A stretch of 64,000 nt of DNA from Methanosarcina sp. UBA5 (GCF_002505485.1 NZ_DAVG01000112.1:130104-194103), one strand, 5' to 3'. Positions 16,712 through 26,341 are shown, counted from the stretch's first letter. A program made the numbers and translations. Notes: a model not told the origin generated them from the letters alone.

Positions 16712-17966
16712 TTTCTAATTTGTAACACGCATTTCGAGATGGGTAAAATGTGAATATTCAAATCAGATGACTTCACAAATTTATTTGAACTTATTATACA
16801 AAAAAGAAGTTAGTGCCTTTAGATACCGGTTTTTCACTAAAAGTCATTACAGTACTGGCGTTTTATTTCTTAGTGATATTAATTGATAACAATCACACTT
16901 TTTATTCATATTAAACATAACTGATTGTGTAAATATTTGTTACCAAATGAGATGCTAAGCTTTAAACAAAACTTATCTTTGCTGGAGATATAAAATTTGA
17001 AGAATATCCTGAATTTTATAAATATATATGGGATAAATAAATGGAAAATTATTTATAGGCTTAGCATTGTCATATGGCTTTACACAGTAAACGCCGTAAA
17101 CTATTTTTGTATTTTTGCAGGAAACACATAAATATGATATTTCCAATTGAATATTAATTGATATATTTTTTTATTAAAATACAACGTTTTCAAATAAAAA
17201 ATGACATTTATCCATTTTCCAATAAGATCACTTTTTAACAGGTCCATTCTTGAACAAATTAGAATATCTCTTTAGGAATTGATTTTGCTCTTCTCATGAG
17301 CTTTAACCTATAATTTAGGACTTACGCAGTTGAACTGAAAAACCAACAGCATTAAACCGTTAACTGTCTGAAATGTGATTTTAATCCACAGTGTTTGACG
17401 TACTTGATTTTGTTCCTCAAGTGCGCAAGTCCTATGATTTATTTCATCGAAGATTTGGAACGAGGGAAAATTGGATCAGTTAATATGAGACCTTTGAAAA
17501 ATAGAATATTAAATAAAGTGAACGCCTGAGTCAGAATATCCGGAAATTTACTGGCTTATGTATAAAGCATTTAAGTAGACACTCAATTTAATTTCATAAA
17601 ATTTTCAGAATTAAGAGTTTTACTCTACAAACCTAGTATATTCATTATCTTGTCTTCAGTCAGCTATTTCAAACCCTTAAATGATACAGTTATACGCAGG
17701 TAGAGGATTTAAACGATTACAGCAGAATTCAACGTGTATCTGGTATACTGCGAAGCTTACAAATAATTGCTTGCAGGGTATGTTATACGTTGCTATGCAG
17801 GCAAATCTCAATTATCAAGCCAATGAAGATGATATAATATCAGTAATCAAGTCAATGGAAATATATCATTCTAAGCTGAGATGCTTTATCTGGGTTGCAG
17901 GTAAGGTACTCAAACCGACTCAAATTCTCTAATTACTTCAAATTCAAGGCAGTTTTATACGATATT
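16712..17966. other. Long AT-rich spacer upstream of the cdh leader
   Basis: Apart from a 117-bp inverted-repeat element (17317-17433), I find nothing convincing. An 83-codon frame at 17681-17932 has no ribosome binding site or family resemblance. TATA-like sequences are frequent because the region is extremely AT-rich. Confidence 0.6.
17317..17433. mobile_element. 117-bp miniature inverted-repeat element with AGGACTTACGCA ends
   Basis: AGGACTTACGCAGTTGA at 17317-17333 is matched by the inverse TCAAGTGCGCAAGTCCT at 17417-17433 (15 of 17 pairs). Flanking ATAATTT (17310-17316) and ATGATTT (17434-17440) look like a target-site duplication with one change. It has no ORF. The same end sequence stands alone at 56441-56457. 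Confidence 0.7.
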
Positions 17967-18014
17967 AACCAGAGAGTAATTGGAAATATAAACCGGAGAG
18001 TAATTGGAAATATG
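17967..18014. repeat. 24-bp tandem duplication upstream of the rhomboid gene
   Basis: Two adjacent 24-base units (17967-17990 and 17991-18014) of AACC(A/G)GAGAGTAATTGGAAATAT differ at two positions. They lie 40-90 bases upstream of the preferred rhomboid start, where promoter or leader sequence is expected. Confidence 0.8.
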
Positions 18015-18054
18015 TTTGACCTTAATGCAACTTACATCCCTGGAGGCGGAACAG

Positions 18055-18678
18055 GTGACAGGTAAAGATTCTATTTTCGCAAGTCCGTCAATAGCAATCA
18101 TTGCCCTTTGCACAGTTTCATTCTTCCTTGAAATAATTCCTGGCATAGGCAATGCCTATTTTAGCGCTCTTTATTTTGACCCTAACCATTTTGTAACAAG
18201 ACCGTGGACGCTTATTACATACATATTTCTGCACAGTGGTTTATTTCACCTTTTATTCAATATGCTCGTCCTGTACTTCTTTGGAACTGCACTTGAGCAA
18301 CGGGTAGGGAACAGACAGCTTCTCACTATTTTTTTCACTGCTGGAATCCTATCGGCAATAGGGTATACCTTTTTAACCCAGCCAATTTTCAATATATCTC
18401 CTGGCCCGATGGTTGGTGCTAGCGGTGCAATTTATGGGGTCTTTGCCGCTCTTACAATACTTGAGCCAGAGAGCCGTGTCTATGTTTACTTCGTCCCGAT
18501 GAAGTTAAAACATGCCCTGGTGCTTTTTGCTTTCTTTGATTTTCTGATGGTTAACTCCTCGGACACGATAGCCCATACAGCCCACCTCAGCGGTCTCATT
18601 GTCGGTCTTTATATGGGTTTCCGCATAAAGAAAATTCAGGAAAATGCTCTAAGATCCAGGTACATCGGCAGGTGGTAA
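18055..18678 (+). CDS. Rhomboid family intramembrane serine protease
   Basis: About 207 residues with six predicted membrane segments. The catalytic serine lies in GASGAIYG and the catalytic histidine in HTAHLSGLIVGLYMG, both within membrane helices; the HxxxxHLLFNM segment of helix 2 is also present. It would cleave substrate proteins inside the membrane. The longest frame starts at a TTG at 18004, but GGAGG (18042-18046) is spaced 8 bases before the GTG at 18055, giving MTGKDSIFASPS. The next gene overlaps its end by 7 bases, so the two are translationally coupled. Confidence 0.9.
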   Translation: MTGKDSIFASPSIAIIALCTVSFFLEIIPGIGNAYFSALYFDPNHFVTRPWTLITYIFLHSGLFHLLFNMLVLYFFGTALEQRVGNRQLLTIFFTAGILSAIGYTFLTQPIFNISPGPMVGASGAIYGVFAALTILEPESRVYVYFVPMKLKHALVLFAFFDFLMVNSSDTIAHTAHLSGLIVGLYMGFRIKKIQENALRSRYIGRW

Positions 18679-19094
18679 CTCTGGAAGGGAATGACCTTCT
18701 AGAGGGCACATACTACCATCCGAGACCCAATCCAGGAGAAAAAATCCCTATCCTGGTCTTGAATTTCAAGAGGCTATTTGCAGCCTGGTCTCCAGAGTTA
18801 AGAAAGACCCTGTACTTTGAAAAATCGCCTGAGGATGAAGACCTGAAGAGGATACGGGAAGTTACTCTTCTCCACGTCTATGACTGGCTTGCGGGCAGGG
18901 AAGGGGTAATAGAGCTTACTGATCCGGAATTTGAGCAGTTCACGGAAATTTATGAGGCTTTTCTGGAGAGACTAGGAGAGATCCAGTATCTAAGGCGTAA
19001 AAAAGGGCGAAAAACGGAAAACATTTTTGAGCTCAAGGAATCTCCATATGTTATTCGGGAAGTAAAAAAGGGACCTTTTTCCGATAATTTATAA
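18672..19094 (+). CDS. Conserved hypothetical protein, coupled to rhomboid
   Basis: 140 residues starting with GTG inside the last codons of the rhomboid gene. The protein is soluble and charged, with LVLNFKRLFAAWSPELR, a central mixed-charge helix region and a basic KKGRKTE patch. I do not recognise a family and see no cysteines, signal peptide or membrane segment. The 7-base overlap implies a linked role or joint expression with the protease. A terminator-like hairpin follows at 19173. Confidence 0.65.
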   Translation: MVTLEGNDLLEGTYYHPRPNPGEKIPILVLNFKRLFAAWSPELRKTLYFEKSPEDEDLKRIREVTLLHVYDWLAGREGVIELTDPEFEQFTEIYEAFLERLGEIQYLRRKKGRKTENIFELKESPYVIREVKKGPFSDNL

Positions 19095-19172
19095 ATATAA
19101 ATTACTACGTTTTATAGAACTACATTTTGAATATACGTTTTATAGATTGGAATTTTTGTTCTGCCGGAGTCC

Positions 19173-19200
19173 CTTCCTGTTCGCAGGAAGATTCTTGGTT
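19173..19200 (+). terminator. UUCG hairpin downstream of the rhomboid operon
   Basis: CTTCCTG-TTCG-CAGGAAG (19173-19190) is a perfect 7-bp stem closed by a UUCG tetraloop, followed by ATTCTTGGTTTTT. It lies about 80 bases after the 140-residue gene. The remaining spacer up to 19509 shows no clear gene. Confidence 0.6.
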
Positions 19201-19509
19201 TTTCAATCCAAATGTTTATAGAAGGATAAAGTTGCAAACTCCGATTGCCTTAATATGCAAATGTTTTACTACAGAAAAGCAGATATAAGGTATCATCGGA
19301 TTGAATGCAAAATTGCGGTATCAAGATATAAATCTTAGAAATTCGGAACTTTAAACCTCAAAAGCTGACCGCGGAAGCATTAAACTCTGCACCGGCAGAT
19401 TGGAGGGCTGCTGGAATTGTAGCTTCCCCCAGAGTTAGTGCTGTATGGTCATATGGCGCAAACAAATAAGGAACAGGTTCCGTGAACCGCAAGATCACAG
19501 AGGACATTG

Positions 19510-20097
19510 ATGATGAAACCTGTAAAAAGCGGAATTGACTCAATCTCAAAATACCTCCGCTCGAAAAAAGAAATTGGCAGGCGGAAAATAGGACTTTTAG
19601 TGGATGGTCCGAATATCCTCAGAAAAGAATTTGATGTAAATCTTGAGGAGATAAGGGACGTCCTGAAAGACTATGGAAATATCAAAATCGGGCGCGTTTT
19701 CCTTAACCAGTACGCCTCTGACAAGCTTGTGGAAGCTATCGAAAATCACGGGCTTGAGCCTATAATTTGTTCGAGCGATGTTGATGTGCGCCTCGCGGTA
19801 GAGGGCATGGAGCTAGTATATAATCCTAACATTGACACTCTTGCGATCGTTACAAGGGACGCGGACTTCAAGCCGCTGTTAAACAAAGCAAATGAACACG
19901 GAAAAGAGACTATCATTTTTGGGGTTGAACCTGGTTTTTCTACAGCTCTCAAGAATTCTGCGGACTATGTTATTCTTATGAAGAAAGACAGAATGAGCAG
20001 TTATGATGAGTCCGATGGAATGGGACCAGGCGAAAGAAAAATTGATGCATCGGAATATCAGGACAGCATATATGAAGAATCCGTAGAAAAGACCTGA
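19510..20097 (+). CDS. NYN/PIN-like domain protein (TIGR00288-type)
   Basis: 195 residues. The NYN core shows LLVDGPNIL near residue 30, SSDVDVRLAVEGMEL near 90 and IVTRDADFKPLLNKA near 115; these acidic residues form the metal site of PIN-like RNases. The acidic C-terminal tail is variable. Family knowledge suggests RNA processing or decay, with no known substrate. Adjacent ATGs at 19510 and 19513 follow GAGG (19500-19503) at suitable spacing; a TTG at 19507 is less likely. Confidence 0.85.
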   Translation: MMKPVKSGIDSISKYLRSKKEIGRRKIGLLVDGPNILRKEFDVNLEEIRDVLKDYGNIKIGRVFLNQYASDKLVEAIENHGLEPIICSSDVDVRLAVEGMELVYNPNIDTLAIVTRDADFKPLLNKANEHGKETIIFGVEPGFSTALKNSADYVILMKKDRMSSYDESDGMGPGERKIDASEYQDSIYEESVEKT

Positions 20098-20136
20098 TTT
20101 ACGCCTGTCCTTTTTTGATATTCCGTTCTCACTTTT

Positions 20137-21114
20137 TTAAGGATAATCGACTCCTACGCCGAGGATTTCTTTTTCTCCTGCAAAAACATCCCGTGCGATC
20201 TCAGCACAGCCTATTGCGGCATGCCACATTCCGAGACACTGGCATTCCTGCCCCAGATGTGCACGGATTTTTTTCTGCACATATTCGAATTCGCCTACAG
20301 ACCCCGCAAGAAAAACTTCTCCTGCTGTTTCATAGTCTTTAAGAAGAAGCTGCATAGAAACAATTTCCATGGCTGCAAACAGCGCAATAGTATCAAGTGC
20401 CAAGAGAGCAGGACTTTCTTCTTTTTTGGCTGCACTGAGTAGTTCTTCCCTATCTTTATAGGGGGTCATTTTCAAAGCTCCTGCGTTTATAAAAGCCTGA
20501 TTTGCAGTGCAATATCCTTTGTCTACATCCCTGATAGCTTGCAAGTCAAGAGGACCGTGATGAACACCCGGAGCGAATATACAAGCATCGATTGCCCCAA
20601 TTACCTTCCCATCGGCAACGGCAAGAGTAACAGTATTTGAGCTTATATCGGAAACCACGAAGTTCTTATAGCCAAGGCACAGGATGTGGTAAGCAATTCC
20701 CAGCTTTTCAGGGCTTGTAAGATGGGAAAATACCTTCATTCTGGAATCCACCTTGCTCTCCATATGAAGGCCAGGAATTGCTATTGCCGGAACTCCCGAA
20801 TTTCGGATGGCATCAAAAACTCTTGTGCCCCCACCTGTCTTTTTTCCTGCTCCTTCAACACTCCTAAGCCCTCTTCCTTCCAGGCTCCTTACATCCTTAA
20901 TTGTGGAAAAACCATCTCCCATCGAGTACGTCAATGCGATAAGGTCAATTGTCTCACGCCGAATTCCAAAATGTGACTCAAGCGAAGTCAGAATCTCATT
21001 TTCGGACATGGCCGCTGCCTCAGCCCTTTCAAGCTCAAAGGTCAGGGTATTTTCCCTTTCTATGAGAGCAAAACGCATCGCAGTTGTGCCATGATCAATA
21101 CCTATAAACCCCAA
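20137..21114 (-). CDS. Methanogenesis marker protein 12
   Basis: 325 residues of the ASKHA (sugar kinase/acetate kinase/actin) fold, with an N-terminal phosphate loop GIDHGTTAMRF, a central SDISSNTVTLAVADG and GSVGEF near the C terminus. The family is confined to methanogens and nearby archaea and its biochemical role is not established. The start is TTG behind GGAGAG, giving (M)GFIGIDHG. The DUF2103-like gene ends 23 bases upstream on the same strand, suggesting one transcript. Confidence 0.88.
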   Translation of the reverse strand: MGFIGIDHGTTAMRFALIERENTLTFELERAEAAAMSENEILTSLESHFGIRRETIDLIALTYSMGDGFSTIKDVRSLEGRGLRSVEGAGKKTGGGTRVFDAIRNSGVPAIAIPGLHMESKVDSRMKVFSHLTSPEKLGIAYHILCLGYKNFVVSDISSNTVTLAVADGKVIGAIDACIFAPGVHHGPLDLQAIRDVDKGYCTANQAFINAGALKMTPYKDREELLSAAKKEESPALLALDTIALFAAMEIVSMQLLLKDYETAGEVFLAGSVGEFEYVQKKIRAHLGQECQCLGMWHAAIGCAEIARDVFAGEKEILGVGVDYP

Positions 21115-21137
21115 TTACTGGTCTCTCCTTTAACGCC

Positions 21138-21491
21138 TCAGAAGGCAGTTTTTAAGATTTCGTTCAGTTCGTCCATAATTCTATCTCCCTCTTCAGCGGT
21201 ACCAACTGTTGTTACCAGTCTTATTTCCTGAAAACTCCTGCCTTCAGAGAGCAATAGCCTCAAATTCCCTCTCGCATCCGCACGCAATACCTTTCCGGTG
21301 AGGCTTCCTCCTGCAATGCCTTTTACGGAAATTACGGTTGGAATTACCTTTTTTACTTCAGGGTGCTGGCTTACAAGCTTTACAAGTTTCTTACCAGCTC
21401 GTCCCCCGATAATTGTCGTATGGACTCCACCAAGCTTATTTTTAGAGGAGCTTTGTGCGTTCTCCTGTAAGTTACTTTTATTTTCCTTCAT
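21138..21491 (-). CDS. DUF2103-like conserved protein
   Basis: 117 residues. A polar N-terminal tail of about 20 residues precedes GGVHTTIIGGRAGKKLVKLV, then PEVKKVIPTVISVKG and LLLSEGRSFQEIRLVTTV. The layout resembles DUF2103 proteins, sometimes called predicted metal-binding, though no strong cysteine or histidine cluster is present here. I take ATG at 21491 rather than TTG at 21500. It is probably co-transcribed with methanogenesis marker 12. Confidence 0.6.
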   Translation of the reverse strand: MKENKSNLQENAQSSSKNKLGGVHTTIIGGRAGKKLVKLVSQHPEVKKVIPTVISVKGIAGGSLTGKVLRADARGNLRLLLSEGRSFQEIRLVTTVGTAEEGDRIMDELNEILKTAF

Positions 21492-21758
21492 TGTAGTCAA
21501 ACCGGTAACCTGTTACCCTGCCAACTTTTTCCTTATCCCATTTATTCTTTTTTATATTTATTATGCACATATTTATCCGGTTAGAATCTCAAGGAAGTAT
21601 TGTAGGCTATAAGCCCTTTTATTAAGGTTTTGCCCTGAAGCCAGAAGCTATAAAAAGAAGCCTTTCCAGAATCCCGGGCACAGAATTTGCCGAGTTCTGG
21701 ATCGTTTCGTTTTTCCTCTAAAAACACCTTTTTGGAAAAATCCGTTTTTTAGTTAAAA

Positions 21759-22208
21759 TCAGATCTTTTCAAGTTCTTTCATGCTTATGAGCTTGATATT
21801 CTCTTCTTCAAGCGTTTTAATTGCCTTTTCAATGTCATTGACCCTTACTATTAAAAGGGCTTTCTGATCCCTGGTGACAAAGGCATATGCATAATCAATA
21901 TTGATCTTGACTTTTCCGAATACTTCTGCAATACGGGACATGCTGCCAGGGACATCATCCATTTCGATCCCCAGAACATTGGTTTCGGAAACGGTAAACC
22001 CTGCATCATGGAGTATACTGTGAGCATAATCGGACCTGTCCACAACCATGCGGATTATTCCGAAGTCTCCTGACTCGGCAATGGTAAACGCCCTGATATT
22101 TATGCCGGCGCTTTTCAACTTATTTGCGACATTTGCAAGTCTGCCAGGTTTATTTTCCGCAAAAAGGGAAATCTGCTTTATAATTTTATCTTCCATTCCA
22201 GCACCCAT
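21759..22208 (-). CDS. Tandem ACT-domain regulatory protein
   Basis: 149 residues forming two ACT domains in series: ISLFAENKPGRLANVANKL (about 14-32) and IEMDDVPGSMSRIAEVFGK (about 80-98). ACT pairs bind amino acids and act as allosteric sensors. Tandem-ACT proteins next to phenylacetate-CoA ligase, as here, are common in methanogens, which suggests aromatic amino acid or aryl-acid sensing (inference). An ATG at 22196 (MEDKIIKQ) is an alternative start. A terminator separates it from the upstream paaK gene. Confidence 0.85.
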   Translation of the reverse strand: MGAGMEDKIIKQISLFAENKPGRLANVANKLKSAGINIRAFTIAESGDFGIIRMVVDRSDYAHSILHDAGFTVSETNVLGIEMDDVPGSMSRIAEVFGKVKINIDYAYAFVTRDQKALLIVRVNDIEKAIKTLEEENIKLISMKELEKI

Positions 22209-22277
22209 GTCCTTATATTGCTTGTTCTATGTCTTTATACTGTTTATTCTCGTTCTCTCTTACTTCTGTTAATCCTA

Positions 22278-22326
22278 CCAGAGTATAATATAAGTCTATA
22301 TGTCAGAGTAATATAAGTCTCTATTA
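22278..22326 (-). promoter_or_regulatory. Duplicated TATA-containing segment upstream of the ACT gene
   Basis: Two near-identical segments, CAGAGTATAATATAAGTCTATATGT and CAGAGTAATATAAGTCTCTATTAT, are placed head to tail. On the minus strand each supplies a CTTATATTA TATA-like box about 24 bases apart, roughly 70-110 bases upstream of the ACT start. Two start sites are possible. Confidence 0.5.
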
Positions 22327-22530
22327 TATTTTAAGCTTACATACAGTCTTTAAGCTTATAACCAGTTATGGCCAGCTCAGCAACTAACTGCCTTTTTAGA
22401 GTATTATTTACTGATATTGTTCCTGTTTATAAGCCTAAATCATTTCTGCGTTGGTTATTTTATATTACATATAAAAACTTTTACTTTACATCTGGTTCCG
22501 CATTATAAAAAAACTTTGAGAGATCGTCCC

Positions 22531-22571
22531 AAAAAAAGTGAAACCTGCAAGACAGTAATATTTGCAGGTTT
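22531..22571 (-). terminator. Terminator hairpin after phenylacetate-CoA ligase
   Basis: A perfect 10-bp stem, AAACCTGCAA (22541-22550) with TTGCAGGTTT (22562-22571), lies 22 bases after the paaK stop. On the minus strand it is followed by CACTTTTTTT. Confidence 0.75.
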
Positions 22572-22592
22572 TGTTTTCGCTCTTTGAAGCTT

Positions 22593-23897
22593 TCAAATCT
22601 TTCGCTTGTCGATAACTTTCTTTGATTTTCCTTCCGAGCGGGGCAGAGAGCCGTGCTCAACCAGCTCCACCTCGGCTGCAAGATTCAGTACACTTTTAAG
22701 TGCACTCGAAATCTTTCTTTCAAGTGCCATCATATCTGACATTTTATCGCTAAAGACAGACTCATTCATTTCGATCTGGACTTTCATGGAGTCAAGGGGC
22801 CCAATCCTGTCTACAATGATCATGAAATGGTTTCCGACTTCAGGAATCGTCATGAGGACCGATTCGACCTGTCCTGGGAATACATTGATACCGCGCACGA
22901 TAATCATATCATCCGAGCGCCCACTTATGCGTGTAATCCTGGGATGGGTTCTTCCGCACACGCAGGGCTCCGAAAGCTTTCGGGTAAGGTCCCTTACTCT
23001 GTAACGAATTAGAGGAAGAGCTTCTTTATTAAGAGTCGTGATCACGAGTTCTCCAATCTCGCCATCAGGAACAGGCTCATTTGTTTCGGGATTAATAATC
23101 TCAACAAGGAATTTGTCTGCCCAGATATGAATTCCGCACTGTTCTGAGCATTCGGTAAAGAGAGGACCACTCATTTCCGAAGTTCCGTAAATATCATAAG
23201 CTTTAATCCCTGATTCGTCTTCTATACGTTTTTTGAGTTCCTCAGACCAAGGTTCAGCCCCGAAAAATCCCATTTTTAACTTTGTTTCGTTCTCTATGCT
23301 GATGCCTAGTTTTCTTGCAGTCTCGATTATATAAAGGAAGTAAGAAGGTGTACAGGCAATCGCAGTCGTGCCAAGATCTTTCATTAGTTGAATCTGGCGT
23401 TCAGTATTCCCGGAGCTTGTAGGAAGTACTGTTGCGCCCAGTTTCTCACTTCCATAATGAGCACCGAGTCCACCTGTAAAAAGACCATAGCCATAACTTA
23501 CCTGAAGGATATCATTTTTCCCCAGTCCAACAGAAGTAAATCCTCTTGCAAGGGACTCTGCCCATTCATCAATATCCTTCTGGGTATACCCTACAACTAT
23601 CGGTTTGCCTGTTGTACCTGAAGAAGCGTGAAAACGGGCGAGTTTTGAATTCGGGACGCAAAACATACCTGTTGGATAGGTGTCTCTGAGATCCTGCTTA
23701 ACTGTAAAAGGTAACTTCCTGATATCTTCAAGAGTTTGGATGTCTTCCGGCTTAACCCCATGTTCATCAAATTTTTTTTTATAGAATGGGGAGCGCTCAT
23801 ACACATAATGTACAAGTTGTTTCAACTTTTCTTCCTGTAGCTTTTTTAAATCCTCTACAGGCATTGTCTCTATCTCAGGATCCCAGTATTCTGGCAT
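22593..23897 (-). CDS. paaK: Phenylacetate-CoA ligase family protein
   Basis: 434 residues of the adenylate-forming superfamily. The ATP loop FHASSGTTGKPIVVGYT is near residue 90, YDIYGTSEMSGP near 235 and YRVRDLTRK near 305, with a small C-terminal domain containing PRSEGKSKKVID. The family makes aryl-acetyl-CoA and AMP from the acid, CoA and ATP. In methanogens it usually accompanies tandem-ACT proteins and indolepyruvate oxidoreductase, suggesting salvage of aryl acids for aromatic amino acid synthesis. Here only the ACT gene is adjacent. The exact substrate is not readable from sequence. Confidence 0.88.
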   Translation of the reverse strand: MPEYWDPEIETMPVEDLKKLQEEKLKQLVHYVYERSPFYKKKFDEHGVKPEDIQTLEDIRKLPFTVKQDLRDTYPTGMFCVPNSKLARFHASSGTTGKPIVVGYTQKDIDEWAESLARGFTSVGLGKNDILQVSYGYGLFTGGLGAHYGSEKLGATVLPTSSGNTERQIQLMKDLGTTAIACTPSYFLYIIETARKLGISIENETKLKMGFFGAEPWSEELKKRIEDESGIKAYDIYGTSEMSGPLFTECSEQCGIHIWADKFLVEIINPETNEPVPDGEIGELVITTLNKEALPLIRYRVRDLTRKLSEPCVCGRTHPRITRISGRSDDMIIVRGINVFPGQVESVLMTIPEVGNHFMIIVDRIGPLDSMKVQIEMNESVFSDKMSDMMALERKISSALKSVLNLAAEVELVEHGSLPRSEGKSKKVIDKRKI

Positions 23898-24360
23898 TTT
23901 TTCACACTCTGTATATCTTATGTTCTGGGCTCTCGATGTCAGGCCCTGTATTCTCTAGCTTGTATTTTGAATAACTCGTTTCATGCCCTTTTAAGGTCAT
24001 GCTTCAGTCTCGGTTTTCTCTTTACTTCTTAACGTTGCCTTCTTGCTCCGGAATTTATTATTTCCAACGGATAAATACTCCCGTAAATATAATATGAAGG
24101 TCAGCTGGATTAATATGAAGATTAAGCTAGATTCTCATATAAATATTAGCTGTTAGGCCGAAAAAAAGATTTTATAAATAAACCTGACTGCATAGATGGA
24201 AAAAATTTTTCAGGTATGCCGATATGGGTTTTGAAATACCTCGGCAGGTTTACCAATAGCTGGTAAATTTGATAATTACAGGATTCAATTACCGAACTCC
24301 GGTAACTTATGAAGCAAAATGAGATTTCAAGTATACTACGAGGTAAGGGATTTTTGAAGT

Positions 24361-24420
24361 ATATTCTAAAGAATGAAATCCCTTTTTATTATATTCTGAA
24401 GAATGAAATCTGTTTTTATT
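24361..24420. repeat. 30-bp tandem repeat, two units, downstream of the DHH gene
   Basis: Units 24361-24390 and 24391-24420 match at 27 of 30 positions (consensus ATATTCTRAAGAATGAAATC followed by a T-rich segment). Each contains the small palindrome ATTCT-RA-AGAAT. The pair starts just past the end of the DHH phosphoesterase gene. The rest of the spacer 23898-24444 shows no gene. Confidence 0.85.
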
Positions 24421-24444
24421 TTGAGAAGATTACTTATTTTCAAG

Positions 24445-25437
24445 CTATTCGATATCATCCTTAAAAGAGATCTCTTTTGGCGTTACTCCGAGAGAAGCTT
24501 CAAGAATTTTCTTTGTCCTTTCCCTGCATTTATCCAGCACTTCTTTCATGTCGCCGATCACATCGATTCCTGCAGCTCCGGAATGGCCGCCTCCTGTGCC
24601 GTTATATTCGTTACTTATATCTTCCATCAGCTGGCCAAGATTAACTCCGGCACTTACAGCATCACGTTTTGCTCTTGCACTTATCCTGGCGCTTTCGCCT
24701 TTGGCTGTGCCAACAAAAGCAATATCTGCGCCGATATTAATGAGCATGGAAGATGCAGAACCTCCGAAAGAACTTACATGGGAAGATGCTATCAACATAT
24801 CCTGTACTCTATCTAGCTCGACGCGGCTTGCAGCTTTCAGGATAGCTATGCGCATGGAAATATCCTGTGGGGTAGCAGCCATAAGGTCCAGCACTTCACC
24901 ATACTCAACGCCGCTACATTTTATAATTTTAGACACTGTTCGGAACGTATCTGCCGATGCATGTTTGAAATGCCCGGTATCCGTTACGATTCCTGTGAGC
25001 ATCCCGATCCCCACCCGTCGGTTAATAGGTGCTCCCATTGCTTTTAAGATATTGTAAACTATTTCTACGGTAGAGGTACTGTTTCTGTGCAGGTAGAATT
25101 CGGCATTTTCTGTCAAAGCAGTAGTTGTATGGTGATCGATCACGCAATACCTGGTAAGCTCCAGATCATTTAATTGCGCTTTTGTGGAGGTATCAACCAC
25201 GACGACAAAACCGTAATCAGCAGGATTGGGATTATCCACCACCTCAATTGCAAGTCTTTCTATAAGCACAGACGCTACACGGTTGCACCCATCCACAAGT
25301 CCGACGGTGCCTCCGATAGCCTCTGAAAGGGCAAAAGCACTGCTAACCGCGTCCGGATCTGCATTCCGGTGGCACAAATATAAAATATTTCGATAGTCAA
25401 GGAGCCGGTTGAAAAACTCCTCTTCATCAACTTCCAT
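24445..25437 (-). CDS. DHH-DHHA1 family phosphoesterase
   Basis: About 330 residues. All the metal motifs are present: HRNADPDAV (motif I), VVVVDTST (II), DHHT (III), TGIVTDTGHFKHA (IV) and a GGGHSGAAG loop in the DHHA1 domain. It lacks the OB domain of RecJ, so it resembles short NrnA/RecJ-like enzymes acting on oligonucleotides or pAp. The longest frame begins with TTG at 25452; ATG at 25437 (MEVDEEEFF) is preferred. It lies downstream of prefoldin beta on the same strand, a common archaeal neighbourhood. Confidence 0.88.
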   Translation of the reverse strand: MEVDEEEFFNRLLDYRNILYLCHRNADPDAVSSAFALSEAIGGTVGLVDGCNRVASVLIERLAIEVVDNPNPADYGFVVVVDTSTKAQLNDLELTRYCVIDHHTTTALTENAEFYLHRNSTSTVEIVYNILKAMGAPINRRVGIGMLTGIVTDTGHFKHASADTFRTVSKIIKCSGVEYGEVLDLMAATPQDISMRIAILKAASRVELDRVQDMLIASSHVSSFGGSASSMLINIGADIAFVGTAKGESARISARAKRDAVSAGVNLGQLMEDISNEYNGTGGGHSGAAGIDVIGDMKEVLDKCRERTKKILEASLGVTPKEISFKDDIE

Positions 25438-25574
25438 TGTCCACTCTGGCAATATATTTTATAGGCATCGATTTCCTTGGATTCAAGAATTTCGAGATTT
25501 CCGCATGACTTAGGATGAATTTTGACAAAGCTATACTTTATTTAAAATTCCTTATGCTGGAATGAAAAATAAAA

Positions 25575-25928
25575 TTATTGTGCTCTGGGGCCCAAGGCCT
25601 GCTGAATCTGCTCCTGAAGCTGTTTAAAGCGAGATGTGAGCCTTTCTTCCTGCCTGGAAATGGACTGAAGCCTGAGTGAGAGAGTTTCTTCCCTATCTTT
25701 CAGTTTTGTAATGGACTCTCCCTTGCTCGTTTTTATTACCAGCTCCCCTACATTGCGATAGACTACTGCGTCGTCAGTGAGTCTTTCTAGTTCGTCAAGA
25801 GCCATTTTGGACTCTTTTTGCATAGCTTCAATCTGTGATTTTTGCATAGCCATAGCCTGTATCTGCTGCTGTATCTGCTGAAGCTGTGCTATCTGGTTCT
25901 GAACTTGAGGAGGTAATTCTGCAGTCAT
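25575..25928 (-). CDS. pfdB: Prefoldin subunit beta
   Basis: 117 residues. Two long coiled-coil helices (about 1-50 and 75-112) flank a short beta-hairpin region (VVYRNVGELVIKTS). Prefoldin is the alpha2beta4 jellyfish-shaped chaperone that hands unfolded proteins to the thermosome. AGGTGA precedes the ATG at normal spacing. The upstream 413-base gap to the divergent M42 gene must hold promoters for both. Confidence 0.93.
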   Translation of the reverse strand: MTAELPPQVQNQIAQLQQIQQQIQAMAMQKSQIEAMQKESKMALDELERLTDDAVVYRNVGELVIKTSKGESITKLKDREETLSLRLQSISRQEERLTSRFKQLQEQIQQALGPRAQ

Positions 25929-26341
25929 ATGATTTTCACCTGAGTCCTCAATAAACCTGAAGGGATTTTAATGTTTCTGTCCTTACAGCTTCCGAAAAAT
26001 TTCTCTTCGCCGCCTTAAATGAATCTGGAGCCCTTCTGCCAGAAACTTAAATAACAGATTAATCCATAGATAACAGTATTATATTTATTGATCTGAAGTG
26101 GAAATGACTTAGTTATTCCCAAACTGAGGATTTGAGAAAATCGCCTGGGAAAGAATAGTTATAAAAAGCCATTTATCAAAAAGAGATCGTAAAAAAATTA
26201 TTTGCCAAAGAATTAGTGTAAAAATCAGAGAATAACGGGAAATAATAAGGGGATAATTATAATTAACCTTATTAAATTATAATTGGCTCATTAAGATCAA
26301 TTTGAACTTTAAATTAATTAATACGCAGGAGATATTCGAAA
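25929..26341. other. Divergent promoter region between pfdB and the M42 peptidase
   Basis: No gene is seen. AT-rich TATA-like sequences occur on both strands; ATTATAATT at about 26256-26264 and 26276-26284 is the likely source of plus-strand initiation for the peptidase. Confidence 0.4.

Noticed and set aside
17681..17932. 83-codon frame in the spacer upstream of the rhomboid gene
   Set aside because: No ribosome binding site, no recognisable motif and composition like the surrounding AT-rich spacer.
24403..24816. 137-codon plus-strand frame opposite the DHH phosphoesterase
   Set aside because: The DHH motifs on the minus strand are complete; the plus-strand frame has no family features.
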